Below, one piece after another: positions 32,632-42,500 of a stretch of DNA of 64,000 nt. The notes beneath the pieces were generated by a model, which was given only the letters and a program-made list of their open reading frames with translations, was not told the DNA's origin and searched no databases. How positions within the stretch are numbered: the stretch's first letter is position 1; each line of letters starts with the position of its first letter. Made by a program: the position numbers and the translations under genes. Source of the stretch: an uncultured Bacteroidales bacterium (GTDB taxonomy: Bacteria > Bacteroidota > Bacteroidia > Bacteroidales > P3); the NCBI GenBank assembly GCA_900317285.1, contig ONGA01000003.1, positions 48,197 to 112,196 of the forward strand, written 5' to 3'.

Positions 32632-33021
32632 TTAAGGGAGCTTGATGACGCGGGTAACGGTCTCGCCGTCGACAAGGCGAGCACTGGTGGATTGGGTGCG
32701 GTAGCCGTCGATGACCATCATGGGCGGGGTGTAAGCGGAATCGAGGTGATAGAGAGCGAGTTTGGCCTCAATTTCGATATTGGCGGGAGCGTTGAAGCGG
32801 TGGGAGTAGACACCATTGGAGCCGGTGACACCGTGGATATCGATGGAGCCGCCCGTCTGGTGAATCCAGATTTCGGCACCCGAAATTGCTTTTTCCGTGA
32901 ACGCATCAACCACTTTTACGTCCAGATAGCTGTGGGTATCCTTGTCGCAGCTGGCAAAAAATGTTACGGATAAGATGCTGAAAAACAGCATGGCGGAAAG
33001 GATGGGGAGTTTTTTCTTCAT
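32632..33021 (-). CDS. Small lipoprotein, hypothetical
   Basis: 129 residues. The signal peptide ends in a lipobox (ILSVTFFASCDK, Cys25). The mature part looks like one Ig or carboxypeptidase-regulatory-like beta domain: YLDVKVVDAFTEKAISGAEIWIH, GVTGSNGVYSHRF, ANIEIEAKLALYHLDS, DGYRTQSTSARLVDGETVTRVIKLP. The start is set at 33021 because it opens the signal peptide; the longer frame (to 33189) runs through the divergent promoter region. It lies upstream of the DUF4301 gene on the same strand and is divergent from the cyclophilin gene. Confidence 0.8.
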   Translation of the reverse strand: MKKKLPILSAMLFFSILSVTFFASCDKDTHSYLDVKVVDAFTEKAISGAEIWIHQTGGSIDIHGVTGSNGVYSHRFNAPANIEIEAKLALYHLDSAYTPPMMVIDGYRTQSTSARLVDGETVTRVIKLP

Positions 33022-33062
33022 AAAAGTATGAATTTTTGGCTTGTTGTTTCTTTTTTTCTTCT

Positions 33063-33070
33063 TATTTTTG
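33063..33070 (+). promoter_or_regulatory. -7 element of the cyclophilin-pheS-folB promoter
   Basis: TATTTTTG followed by CA, 34 bases before the ATG at 33104; a T/G-rich -33 region (TTGGC/TTGTTG, 33036-33046) lies upstream. Confidence 0.6.
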
Positions 33071-33103
33071 CATGCAAAATTAGTAATTTTTATTTTAACG
33101 TTG

Positions 33104-33787
33104 ATGAAAAAAATATATTTTTTGACATTTTTTTTGCTGACAGCTATGATAGGTAATGCACAAACTGCTGAGAAACAGAATGTAATCACCCATAAGGGAG
33201 TGAGTGTTAAAATGGTTACTAACTACGGTGACATGGTGCTTTTGCTCTATGATGAGACCCCTTTGCACCGTGACAATTTCGTGAAATTGGTGAAGGATGG
33301 CACGTATAACGGTCTTCTTTTTCACCGTGTCATCGAGCATTTCATGGTGCAGGCCGGCGATCCCCAGTCGCGTGATGCCAAGCCTGGCGTGCGCTTGGGT
33401 GCCGGTACCCTCGGCTATACCGTTCCCGCGGAAATTAAACCCGGCCTCTTCCATAAACGTGGTGCCCTCTGTGCTGCGCGACAGGGCGATGAGGTGAATC
33501 CCAAGCGTGAGTCATCGGCATCGCAATTCTATATTGTTCAAGGAAATGTGTGGTCGGAGGCCGACCTTAACATGATGGAGCAGCGCTTTGGTAAGCATTT
33601 TACCGACGAGCAGCGCCAGGTGTATACTACTCTCGGCGGCACCCCTCATCTCGACGGCGACTACACGGTGTTTGGCGAACTTGTTGAGGGAATGGATGTT
33701 GTGAATAAAATTGCTGCCGCTCCACGCGACAGGTTTGACCGCCCAGTGGAGGATATCCGTATTATCAGTGTTGAAGTGATTAAATAA
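33104..33787 (+). CDS. Peptidyl-prolyl cis-trans isomerase, cyclophilin type, exported
   Basis: 227 residues. A signal peptide (MKKIYFLTFFLLTAMIGNAQ) precedes a cyclophilin domain with VKMVTNYGDMVLLLYDETPLHRDNFVKLVKDGTYNGLLFHRVI, the substrate-site stretch FMVQAGDPQSRD, SSASQFYIVQG and DGDYTVFGELVEGMDVV. It speeds proline isomerisation in periplasmic or outer-membrane folding. The catalytic Arg of the FHRV motif and the Gln of QAGDP are present. The start at 33104 is chosen over the in-frame 33041 because it begins the signal peptide after the promoter. It is 11 bases from pheS. Confidence 0.93.
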   Translation: MKKIYFLTFFLLTAMIGNAQTAEKQNVITHKGVSVKMVTNYGDMVLLLYDETPLHRDNFVKLVKDGTYNGLLFHRVIEHFMVQAGDPQSRDAKPGVRLGAGTLGYTVPAEIKPGLFHKRGALCAARQGDEVNPKRESSASQFYIVQGNVWSEADLNMMEQRFGKHFTDEQRQVYTTLGGTPHLDGDYTVFGELVEGMDVVNKIAAAPRDRFDRPVEDIRIISVEVIK

Positions 33788-33798
33788 CAAATAGATAG

Positions 33799-34839
33799 AT
33801 GAAAAGTCTTATTGCTCAGTACATCGAAGAAATTAAAGCCACCCATATCGAAAACTTCAAGGACCGGGCGGCAGAGGTGGAACAGTTCCGTATCAAGTTC
33901 CTCGGCCGCAAAGGCGTTATGACAGAGCTTTTTGAGAAGTTTAAGACCCTCCCCGGCGACCAGAAGAAAGAGATGGGCATCGCCCTCAATGAGTTGAAGA
34001 ACGCCGCCATGGCCAAAGTGGAGGAATTCAAGAACTTCGTCGAGGAGCAGCAGGATGTCGAAGACCGTCATGACTTGACGTTGCCTGCCGACTTCGCACA
34101 GCGTGGTAGCCGACATGTTTTGTCAGTGACGATGAATGAGATAGCCGATATCTTCGCCCGCATCGGATTTACTGTTGAGGAAAGTGTGGAGATCGAGGAT
34201 GACTGGCATCTCTTCTCTGCCCTGAATTTCCCTCCCGACCATCCCGCCCGTGATATGCAAGATACTTTCTTCGTGCAGAAGGAAGAGGGCAAAATGGATG
34301 TCGCCCTCCGTACCCATACTTCGTCGGTGCAGGTGCGTGTGATGGAAACCCACAAGCCTCCTATCCGCATCATCGCTCCGGGAAGAGTGTTTAGGAATGA
34401 GGCGATTAGTGCCCGTGCTCACTGCATCTTTCACCAGGTGGAGGCACTTTATGTGGACAAAAAGGTTACTTTTGCAGACCTCAAGCAGACGTTGCTCTAT
34501 TTTGCCAAAGAGATGTTTGGTGAAGATACTCAGATAAGGCTGAGACCCAGCTATTTCCCATTTACTGAGCCTTCGGCTGAGATGGATATCTCGTGCAATA
34601 TCTGTGGTGGCAAGGGGTGCAATATCTGTAAGGGTACGGGTTGGCTCGAGATCCTGGGCTGCGGCATGGTTGATCCCAATGTGCTCGAAGCTTGTGGCAT
34701 TGACAGTAAGGAATATAGCGGCTTTGCTCTTGGTATGGGTGTGGAACGTATGGCAATGCTTAAATACCAGATTCGAGACCTCCGCCTGTACTTCGAGAAC
34801 GACCTCCGTTTCCTGCACCAGTTTGACAATATCATCTAA
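33799..34839 (+). CDS. pheS: Phenylalanine-tRNA ligase alpha subunit
   Basis: 346 residues, the catalytic subunit that charges tRNA-Phe together with PheT. It has the N-terminal coiled coil (KDRAAEVEQFRIKFLGRKGVMTELF), class II motif 1 (PPDHPARDMQDTFF), motif 2 (GRVFRNEAISARAHCIFHQVEALYVD) and motif 3 (GFALGMGVERMAML). Between motifs 2 and 3 a cysteine-rich knuckle, CNICGGKGCNICKGTGW, precedes EILGCGMVDPNVL; this looks like a zinc site and is typical of the Bacteroidota form. pheT is not adjacent. The stop and the folB ATG share one base (TAATG). Confidence 0.97.
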   Translation: MKSLIAQYIEEIKATHIENFKDRAAEVEQFRIKFLGRKGVMTELFEKFKTLPGDQKKEMGIALNELKNAAMAKVEEFKNFVEEQQDVEDRHDLTLPADFAQRGSRHVLSVTMNEIADIFARIGFTVEESVEIEDDWHLFSALNFPPDHPARDMQDTFFVQKEEGKMDVALRTHTSSVQVRVMETHKPPIRIIAPGRVFRNEAISARAHCIFHQVEALYVDKKVTFADLKQTLLYFAKEMFGEDTQIRLRPSYFPFTEPSAEMDISCNICGGKGCNICKGTGWLEILGCGMVDPNVLEACGIDSKEYSGFALGMGVERMAMLKYQIRDLRLYFENDLRFLHQFDNII

Positions 34840-35198
34840 TGTCGCTTATCGAAATCAACGATATGCGCTTTTATGCGCATCACGGCTGTTTTGAGGAGGA
34901 GCGCCTTATTGGCACTCATTTTCGTGTCGATCTCGCGCTCCATACTGACACCTCAGAGGCGGAAGTGTCTGATCACATAGCAGATACGGTGAACTATCTG
35001 GAGGTTTACCAAGTGGTGAAACAGCAGATGGAGGCTCCTTCGCACCTATTGGAGCATGTGGCGCGCAGAGTAGGGGAGACTGTAATGGCACAATTCGCTG
35101 CTGTTGATGATGTTACGGTGAAGGTGAGCAAACTGAATCCTCCGCTTGGCGGGCAGATGCAGTCGGTCAGCGTGAGCGTCGAAGTGAGTCGCCGATAG
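34839..35198 (+). CDS. folB: Dihydroneopterin aldolase
   Basis: 119 residues of the FolB tunnel fold. FolB splits 7,8-dihydroneopterin to 6-hydroxymethyl-dihydropterin in folate synthesis. Family features: the opening IEINDMRFYAHHGCFEEERLIGTHFRVD with the conserved Glu in EEER, DTVNYLEVYQVV with the substrate-binding Tyr, SHLLEHVARRV, and the catalytic Lys in VKVSKLNPPLGGQ. It overlaps pheS by one base, so it is translationally coupled to it, and converges on radC. Confidence 0.94.
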   Translation: MSLIEINDMRFYAHHGCFEEERLIGTHFRVDLALHTDTSEAEVSDHIADTVNYLEVYQVVKQQMEAPSHLLEHVARRVGETVMAQFAAVDDVTVKVSKLNPPLGGQMQSVSVSVEVSRR

Positions 35199-35200
35199 GG

Positions 35201-35914
35201 TTAGGCTAGCCCGTTGTCGTGGAAGCTATAGTAGTCGGGTTTTCCTGATGGGGCGATGCCAATGATTATGTGCTCCAGAAGTTTGATATCCAGCAGATTT
35301 CCTGCTTCTTTGATGCGCTCGGTGAGCGATTTGTCGTCGCGGCTGGGCTTGAGGTCACCTGATGGGTGGTTGTGACACACCATCAAATGCGTCGCCTTGC
35401 ATTCCAAAGCTCCTCGTAACATGATTCTTATGTCGACTGGGGTGGCGGTTATTCCTCCCATGGAGATGCGTTGCCTCCCTAGCACTTTCCTACGGTTGCT
35501 CAGATACACCGCCCAGAACTCCTCATGATCCAGATCGGCAAGCATTCGCACCATGTAATTAAACAGTCCCTGACTGTCGTTGATGACCGGTTGCCTGCTT
35601 CCGTTCATCTCTCCCAGCATGCGCCATCCCAGTTCCAGTGCTGCCATGAGGGTTGTCGCCTTTGCAGAACCAAGTCCTTTTATGCCGCTTAATTGGCTGA
35701 ATTCCATTTGTGAAAGCGTCGTCAGGCTGTTGTCGGCGGAGGTGAGTACCTCCATCGCCATGTCGACGGCGCTTTTCCCTTGTCGGCCGCTCCGCAGCAG
35801 GATAGCGATGAGCTCGGCATTGGTGAGGGACTTTTTGCCCTTGTCAAGCATTTTTTCGCGAGGTTTGTCCTCATCGGCCCACTCCTTGAGTGTCAAAGAA
35901 AAATTTTCGTTCAT
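35201..35914 (-). CDS. radC: RadC family JAB-domain protein
   Basis: 237 residues: an N-terminal helix-hairpin-helix region (PREKMLDKGKKSLTNAELIAILLRSGRQGKSAVDMA, then LSGIKGLGSAKATTLMAALELG) and a JAB/MPN metal domain with EEFWAVYLSNRRKVLG, a catalytic Glu and HNHPSGDLKPSRDD, the JAMM signature. Historically named for DNA repair, but the function is not established. The start is set at 35914 (MNENFSLTLKEW), about 29 bases after the -7 element; the frame to 35953 runs through the promoter. Confidence 0.93.
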   Translation of the reverse strand: MNENFSLTLKEWADEDKPREKMLDKGKKSLTNAELIAILLRSGRQGKSAVDMAMEVLTSADNSLTTLSQMEFSQLSGIKGLGSAKATTLMAALELGWRMLGEMNGSRQPVINDSQGLFNYMVRMLADLDHEEFWAVYLSNRRKVLGRQRISMGGITATPVDIRIMLRGALECKATHLMVCHNHPSGDLKPSRDDKSLTERIKEAGNLLDIKLLEHIIIGIAPSGKPDYYSFHDNGLA

Positions 35915-35942
35915 ATCTAGCTGTAACTCTACAATTTTTGTG

Positions 35943-35950
35943 CAAAGATA
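35943..35950 (-). promoter_or_regulatory. -7 element of the radC promoter
   Basis: On the minus strand TATCTTTG followed by CA, 29 bases before the radC ATG. No good -33 box at the usual distance. Confidence 0.65.
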
Positions 35951-35993
35951 CATGTTTTTTTTTGAATTTGCTTTCTATATCATAAAAAATTCT

Positions 35994-36001
35994 TATCTTT
36001 G
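35994..36001 (+). promoter_or_regulatory. -7 element of the secDF promoter
   Basis: TATCTTTG followed by CA, 48 bases before the secDF ATG, with TTTGC (35967-35971) as a distant -33 candidate (22 bases). Confidence 0.65.
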
Positions 36002-36048
36002 CACATTCAAAGTAGTGTAATAAAAAAACATAAATTTATAGATAAAGT

Positions 36049-39000
36049 ATGCAGAATAAAGGACTTATCAAATTTTTAGCTTGGGCATTTGCTCTGGTTT
36101 GTTTGTTCCAATTGTCGTTTACGGTTGCAACAAATGCTGTTCAGAGCAAGGCGAAAGCCGATGCCAAAAACTACATCAACAGTGAGCAGGTGAAAAAAAT
36201 GGTTGCTGCCAGAACCAGCGACGCACTCGAAGCACAAATCCTCACGGACTCCATCCAGACTGCCCGCGAAGCTCACTACCTCGACTCAATGGCCTCCGAA
36301 AAGGTCTACCTCGGCTACACCTACCGTCAGTGCCAGGGTCGCGAGATTAACCTCGGTCTTGACCTGAAGGGCGGTATGAACGTCATGCTTGAGGTCTCTA
36401 CCGTCGACGTGGTTCGCGCCCTCGCCGGTAATACCGAGGATCCCCTCTTCAACAAGGCTATCGACAATGCCTTGGCGAAGCAGAAGGTGACCACCAACCG
36501 CGATTTCGTCTCCCTCTTCTACGAGGAGATTACCGCCCTCGACCGCAATGTCTCTCTGGCTTCTTACTTCATCAGCGGCGACCTCCGCGACAAAATCAAG
36601 ATGGGTGACAAGAACGAGGATGTTATCAAAGCTGTTCAGACGGAAGCTTCCGACGCCTATGAGCGCACCTATCAGATTATCAGCAAGCGTATCGATAAGT
36701 TCGGCGTTGCTCAGCCTACCATCCAGAAGCTTAGCGCTTCCGAGCGTATTCTTGTCGAGCTTCCCGGTGTGAAGGAGCCCGAACGTGTCCGCAAGCTCCT
36801 CAAGGGTACTGCCCAGTTGGAGTTCTGGCAGACCTATGATAATGCTGAAGCTATCGGCTTCCTCGATGCCGCCAACAAATACCTTGCCTCTGTTGCCGAC
36901 GGTGAGAACGTCGAGCAGAAAGAGGAAGTTGCTACCGAGGAAACCAATGGCGATACCGCCAACCTCGTGGACCAGCTCGCCATTGACGGCGCTACCCCTG
37001 CTGCCGCAGCCGAGGATGGGACGTCGATGAAGAATAATCCCCTCTTCTCCAAACTGATGCTCAATGTCGACGAGAACTATCAGCCCCGTCCGGGGCCCGT
37101 TGTCGGCTTGGCTCACGAGAAGGATCGCGACGCCATTAGCGCCATGCTTGCCCAGGCTGCCGCCAGAAAGGTCTTCGACTCTCGCACTGTCAAGTTCCTT
37201 TGGTCGCCCAAGGCTGACGAACACTACACTGGTGGTAACATTTACACCCTCTATGCCATCAAGGTGACCACCCGTGACGGCGCCGCCCTGCTCGACGGCA
37301 GTTGCATCTCCGATGCTCGCCAGGACTTCTCCACCAATGGTAAGAGTGAGATTTCTATGACAATGAATAGCGCGGGCGCGCGTGAGTGGAAGCGTATCAC
37401 CGGTGAGAATGTCGGCAAATGCATCGCTATCGTTCTTGACGATCTGGTTTACTCCGCTCCCGTTGTCAACGGCGAGATTGCTGGTGGCCGTTCGTCCATT
37501 ACCGGAGACTTCTCTCTTGAAGAAGCCAAGGACCTTGCCAACATCCTCAAGTCAGGTAAGCTCCCCGCTCCTGCCAACATCGTTTCCGAGGCTGTTGTCG
37601 GTCCCTCGCTGGGTCAGGAGTCTATCCATAACGGACTTATCTCCTTCATCCTTGCCTTCATCGTGGTGCTCATCTACATGGTGATTTTCTACAACCGTGC
37701 CGGTTGGGTCTCCGTGGCAGCCCTTATTACTAATGTATTCCTTCTTATTGGAGTTCTGGCTTCCATTGGATCTGTGCTGACATTGCCCGGTATCGCCGGT
37801 ATCGTTCTTACCATGGCTATGGCTGTCGATGGCAATGTTATTATTTATGAGCGCGTGAAAGAGGAACTCCGTGCTGGCTCGAGCTTGTCGAATGCCGTTG
37901 AGAACGGATTTAAGAATGCTTACTCCGCCATCATCGATGGCCAGGTGACCACTTTCTTGCTCGGTATTGTGCTGATTATGTTCGGCTCTGGTGCTGTCCA
38001 GGGCTTTGCCGTCACCCTCTGTATCGGTATTGTTACCTCCCTCTTTACTTCCATCTTCATCACCCGCTTGCTCATCGATTCCAACTTGAACCACAAGCGC
38101 AACATGAGTTTCTCCTTCTCTTTCTCTGAGAACTTCCTCCGTAATGTGCACTTCGATTTCCTCGGCAAACGCAAATTGTTCTACGCTATTGCCGGTGTCG
38201 CAATTGTTATCTGCATTGCTAGTTTCGCTGTGCGCGGTCTGAGTTTCGGTATTGACTTCACCGGTGGTCGCACCTATGTCGTCCGTTTCGATCAGCCTGT
38301 CAGCGTGCTTGATGTCCGTTCCGACCTTGGCAAACAGTTTGAGGAAGCTCCTGAGGTGAAAACTTACGGTCCCTCGAATCAGTTGAAGGTGACCACCAAA
38401 TACAAAATCGATCAGGATGGTGATGAAGTGAAGAGCGAAATTGTTTCCAAACTGTATGAAGGTACCAAGGGTCATTTCTCGAAACAGATTACCCTCGATG
38501 AGTTCCAGTCTGCCGAGAGTAATCCTCTGGGTATCATTCAGGCTGACCAGTTCGGCAAGGGCGTCGCTCACGACAACCTCATCCACTCCATCTGGGCTGT
38601 TATCGGCGGTCTCCTTGTGATGTTTGTCTACATTGGACTTCGCTTCCGCAGCTGGCGTTTCGGTCTTGGCAGTGTCGCCGCTCTGACCCACGATACCATC
38701 TTGGTTATTGGACTCTTCTCCTTGCTCTATGGTCTGCTGCCCTTCAACCTTGAGGTTGACCAGTACTTCATCTCTGCCGTGTTGACAGTTATTGGTTACT
38801 CCATCAACGCCACTGTGGTTATTTTCGACCGCGTCCGTGAGTATCGCAAGCTTTACCCGAAACGCGACCTGATGACCCATATGAACGACGCAATCAACTC
38901 CACTCTTGCCCGTACTGTAAACACCTCTGGCACCACTTTCGTTACTTTGCTGATGATGTTTATCTTCGGTGGTGAGGTTATCCGCGGATTCATCTTCGCG

Positions 39001-39105
39001 CTCCTCGTGGGTGTCCTCGTGGGTGTCTTCTCCTCTCTCTGCATTGCCTGTGCCGTGGTTTATGAAATCTCTGGCAAAGCTAAAACCAAAGAGTTGGCTC
39101 AATAA
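36049..39105 (+). CDS. secDF: Fused protein translocase subunit SecDF
   Basis: 1018 residues, SecD and SecF in one chain as is usual in Bacteroidota. It uses proton flow to pull exported proteins through SecYEG. The SecD part has INLGLDLKGGMNVMLEVS, the periplasmic P1 domain with RIDKFGVAQPTIQKL and ILVELPGVKEPERVRKLLKGTAQLEFW, and the membrane block with GIVLTMAMAVDGNVIIYERVKEELRAG. The SecF part begins near residue 690 (NVHFDFLGKRKLFYAIAG, then GLSFGIDFTGGRTYVVRF) and has VIGYSINATVVIFDRVREYRK and the closing GGEVIRGFIFALLVGVLVG. An Ala/Glu-rich insertion (about 285-330) sits in the P1 head. Codons here shift to GGT and GTT, consistent with high expression. Confidence 0.97.
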   Translation: MQNKGLIKFLAWAFALVCLFQLSFTVATNAVQSKAKADAKNYINSEQVKKMVAARTSDALEAQILTDSIQTAREAHYLDSMASEKVYLGYTYRQCQGREINLGLDLKGGMNVMLEVSTVDVVRALAGNTEDPLFNKAIDNALAKQKVTTNRDFVSLFYEEITALDRNVSLASYFISGDLRDKIKMGDKNEDVIKAVQTEASDAYERTYQIISKRIDKFGVAQPTIQKLSASERILVELPGVKEPERVRKLLKGTAQLEFWQTYDNAEAIGFLDAANKYLASVADGENVEQKEEVATEETNGDTANLVDQLAIDGATPAAAAEDGTSMKNNPLFSKLMLNVDENYQPRPGPVVGLAHEKDRDAISAMLAQAAARKVFDSRTVKFLWSPKADEHYTGGNIYTLYAIKVTTRDGAALLDGSCISDARQDFSTNGKSEISMTMNSAGAREWKRITGENVGKCIAIVLDDLVYSAPVVNGEIAGGRSSITGDFSLEEAKDLANILKSGKLPAPANIVSEAVVGPSLGQESIHNGLISFILAFIVVLIYMVIFYNRAGWVSVAALITNVFLLIGVLASIGSVLTLPGIAGIVLTMAMAVDGNVIIYERVKEELRAGSSLSNAVENGFKNAYSAIIDGQVTTFLLGIVLIMFGSGAVQGFAVTLCIGIVTSLFTSIFITRLLIDSNLNHKRNMSFSFSFSENFLRNVHFDFLGKRKLFYAIAGVAIVICIASFAVRGLSFGIDFTGGRTYVVRFDQPVSVLDVRSDLGKQFEEAPEVKTYGPSNQLKVTTKYKIDQDGDEVKSEIVSKLYEGTKGHFSKQITLDEFQSAESNPLGIIQADQFGKGVAHDNLIHSIWAVIGGLLVMFVYIGLRFRSWRFGLGSVAALTHDTILVIGLFSLLYGLLPFNLEVDQYFISAVLTVIGYSINATVVIFDRVREYRKLYPKRDLMTHMNDAINSTLARTVNTSGTTFVTLLMMFIFGGEVIRGFIFALLVGVLVGVFSSLCIACAVVYEISGKAKTKELAQ

Positions 39106-39113
39106 CACGCATA

Positions 39114-39139
39114 TATAATATTATTGATTCAATATTATA
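39114..39139. other. AT-only inverted repeat after secDF
   Basis: TATAATATT (39114-39122) pairs with AATATTATA (39131-39139) around an 8-base loop. It is too AT-rich and lacks a T tract, so it may be a weak terminator or a chance structure. Confidence 0.35.
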
Positions 39140-39158
39140 AAAAGGAAGCAGCATAGAA

Positions 39159-39518
39159 ATGAGTATAGGTACTCTTATCTTCGTCGTGTTGGCACTCGTC
39201 CTGCCTCTCTACTCCAAATACAAGAAAACTCTTGCTGAGGTGGAAGAGGATGGGGCATTTGTAGATGCCGACGATGAGAGTTTCTTCTCGGTAGAAGACC
39301 AAGAGTATGAGGAAGAACCTGAAGAAAATGATGCCTATCCTTATTTTACCTATGAGAAAGAATCTCCTGCCCCGGTTCAGAAGCCTCGTGCTTCTGAACC
39401 AAGGGCGGAAAAGACTGCCGCCATGGTTGTTGAACAGGATGAGCCCCGTTTCGATCTCCGTCAGGCGGTTATCAGCAAGGTGATATTGGACAATAAATAT
39501 ATTGGAGAAATAAATTAA
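39159..39518 (+). CDS. Small membrane-anchored acidic protein, hypothetical
   Basis: 119 residues: one N-terminal membrane helix (IGTLIFVVLALVLPLYS), then a very acidic stretch (EVEEDGAFVDADDESFF, EYEEEPEENDAYPY), a Pro/Ala/Lys linker, and a C-terminal FDLRQAVISKVILDNKYIGEIN that resembles a short strand-helix tail. I do not recognise the family. It lies between secDF and the TonB-dependent receptor on the same strand (53 and 29 bases away), so it may be read with either. Confidence 0.75.
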   Translation: MSIGTLIFVVLALVLPLYSKYKKTLAEVEEDGAFVDADDESFFSVEDQEYEEEPEENDAYPYFTYEKESPAPVQKPRASEPRAEKTAAMVVEQDEPRFDLRQAVISKVILDNKYIGEIN

Positions 39519-39547
39519 TTAAAATAAACTCTTAACATGTAAACGCA

Positions 39548-42500
39548 ATGAGAATGTTTAGAAAAGTACTATTGACATTCGGACTCTTGCTGATGGCGGA
39601 AATGGTCGCCCTCGCTCAAGGAACGATGAAGGGAACCATCATTGACGCCAAGACAAAGGAGCCTCAGCCCTTTGTCAACGTCATCGTCAAGCAAGACGGC
39701 AAACAAGTTCATGGCGGTACTACCGACTTCGACGGTGTGTTCACCATCAAGCCTTTGGCTGTGGGTACATACGATGTGGAAGTCTCTTCCGTGGGTTATG
39801 CACGCTATGTACAGAAAGGCATCCATGTGAAAGCTTCGGGCTTTACCGTTGTCGATGTCGAACTGACTCCCACAGCCACAAACCTTGATGAGGTTGTGAT
39901 TGTGGAAAAGAAAGTGCCTGTGATCGAAATCGGCTCTGCCGAACAAGGTGCTCGTCTTTCTAGTGAGGACCTTGCCCGTATGCCGGCCACCTCGGTTGAC
40001 GGTATTGTCGCCACAGTTGGCGGTATGGGTTATAGCGATGGTGGTTCCGGTACGGCCCGTGGTGAATCTGGTATGGTGACCATGCAGAATGGTGTCGTCC
40101 GTCGCGGTGGCGCTGTCCAGCCGCCCAAGGATGCTATCGCTGAGATTCAGGTTATTCTTGGTGGTACGCCTGCCAGCATTGGTGAAGCTATCGGCGGTAC
40201 CCAGATTATTACCTTGAAACCGCCAACCAGTCAGTTTAAGGGTTTGGTGCGTTGGGAAGGCTACCTTGACTATCGTCTTCTCAACACTCTTCAGGTATAC
40301 TTGACAGGTCCTGTCTATAAGATGAAAATCAAGGACGAAAACGGTAATGTTACCGGTGACCGCACCTTCCTCGGTTTCCGTCTCTCTGGTCAAGCCCAGT
40401 ATGAAAAGTCTCCTTTCTATCGTGTCAAGGGTTATCGCTATCAGATTGTCAATGATGAGCTTGTCCGCCAGTTTGAGGATGCTCCTCTTACGTACGATCC
40501 TCTGACGGGCAGTGTGAACTACGCAGCGGAGACAAATCTGCGCAGAGGAGACTTCCATGAAATCACTCGCCTTTCTGCAGATGATTTCACTTCGGCAAGT
40601 CGTGTCCCCGACCTTCAGTACTATTCTGTGGCTCTCGAAGGCGCTCTCGATTTCCGTTTCTCGGAGTACACCAGTTTAATCCTTACTGGTGAGTTCAGCG
40701 CTGCCCACTCCCCCAGTGCTTCCATCTCTCCTCTTTCGATGCCCCTGTCGGGCTCTATGGTAAGCACTTCTCGGAGCATGGCATTGACCGTCGACTTTAC
40801 TCAGCGTTTCCGTGATGCTGAGTCCTCTGGTGAGGATGAAGCTAAAAGTTCTTCTCCCATCAAGAACGTGATGTACAACATTACTGGTATGGTTCAACGT
40901 GGTGTTTCCAAGTCCTATAATGAGAATTTTGGTAGTAGTATTGACGACATCTTCAAATATGGTTACATCGGACAGTTTCTCACCAACAAGGAACCTAACT
41001 ACGAATTGAAGAAGTACAGCTCTAACGGTATCGAACGTCTGGCTTATGTCCAGAATAACTGGTACGATGTTGTGGAATATGTTCCCGGCAGCGGCTCGAA
41101 GTACAACCCCATTCTTGCAAATTACAACGAGCAGCTCTTCACCAGTGACGAGTTCAGCGGAATTCGCAATGCCGGTTATCTCTCAACGATGGATTATATC
41201 CGTCAGTTCAAAGGCCTCTACAACGGTGACTCCCCTTCGAGCATCTACGGTCTTATTTCGAACGTTGGTGTCCAGAGTGCCAGCTATGCCACTTCTCAGT
41301 CCGACTTCCTCTACTTGCAGGCAAAGGCCTCTGCCGACATTCTTGGACATGAGGTTGAAATTGGTTTCCAGTATGACCAGTCCTGGAGCTCCTCCTACTC
41401 GGTGAGCGCCTATGGCATCTGGACACTGATGCGCAACATTGCCAATACCCATATTTCCCAGATGGATGAAGACAATCCTCATGAGAGATGGGTGGGAACG
41501 CAGCTTTATGTCGACTACGACCGTCGTCTTGACCCCGACCAACAGACCTATTTTGACAAGGCATTCCGTAAATACCTTAAGGAAAATTATTTTGCGAGCA
41601 CTTCTGCTTCCGAATTTGAGCGCACGTGGATTGACATCGACCGCTACATGCCTGACGATTTCGTGAAAGCTGGTGGTCTTGACATGTTCTCCTCGGATGA
41701 ACTCTACAACAGTGGTAACGCTTATGTCTCGTATATCGGTTACGATCATACCGGTGAACTTTACAATGGTTCCAACTGGAGCCTTGACAAGTTCTTCAAC
41801 CCGACGGATGGCAAGTACCGCTATCTCCCGTCTTTCTCCCCGATTTATGCTGCCGGTTATATCCAGGATAAGTTCTACTTCCAAGACCTTATCTTCAATA
41901 TTGGTGTTCGTGTCGACTATTTTAACGGCAACCAGTATGTGATGAAAGACCCCTATCTGCTGTATGAATCCTACACTGTTAGTGATATCCGCAATAACAC
42001 CAGCCTGATTAGCGGCGGTGGTCAATATCTTGAAAATGCCGGCGGCGACTGGGTACCCTATGTGGACCAGGTTTCTGCTGAGCGTGTAACCAAGCCCGTC
42101 ATTGTGGGTTACCGTGATCCCGAAGGTAAATGGTATAATGCCAACGGTGTTGAGGTCTCATCTCCGAGTTCCGTCAGCGGTGTTTCGGGTAAACCTACCC
42201 CCTACTACACCAATAATGGTCTGGATGCTATCAAGAACCGCACTGTGGGTACTAGCGCCTTTGAGCGTTACACTCCCCAGATTGTGGCCATGCCGCGTAT
42301 TGCATTTTCCTTCCCCATTGGTGAGAAGTCGCAGTTTAAGGCTAGTTATGACATTATTGCCCGTCGTCCCTCCAGTGGTTGGCAGGCTAGCTACGTCAGC
42401 TACCTTTTCATGTCGCAGATTTCTACTATTACCAACCCCAACCTGAAACCTGAACGCATCACCAACTATGAGTTGGGCTTCCAGCAGGCTCTTAACGAGA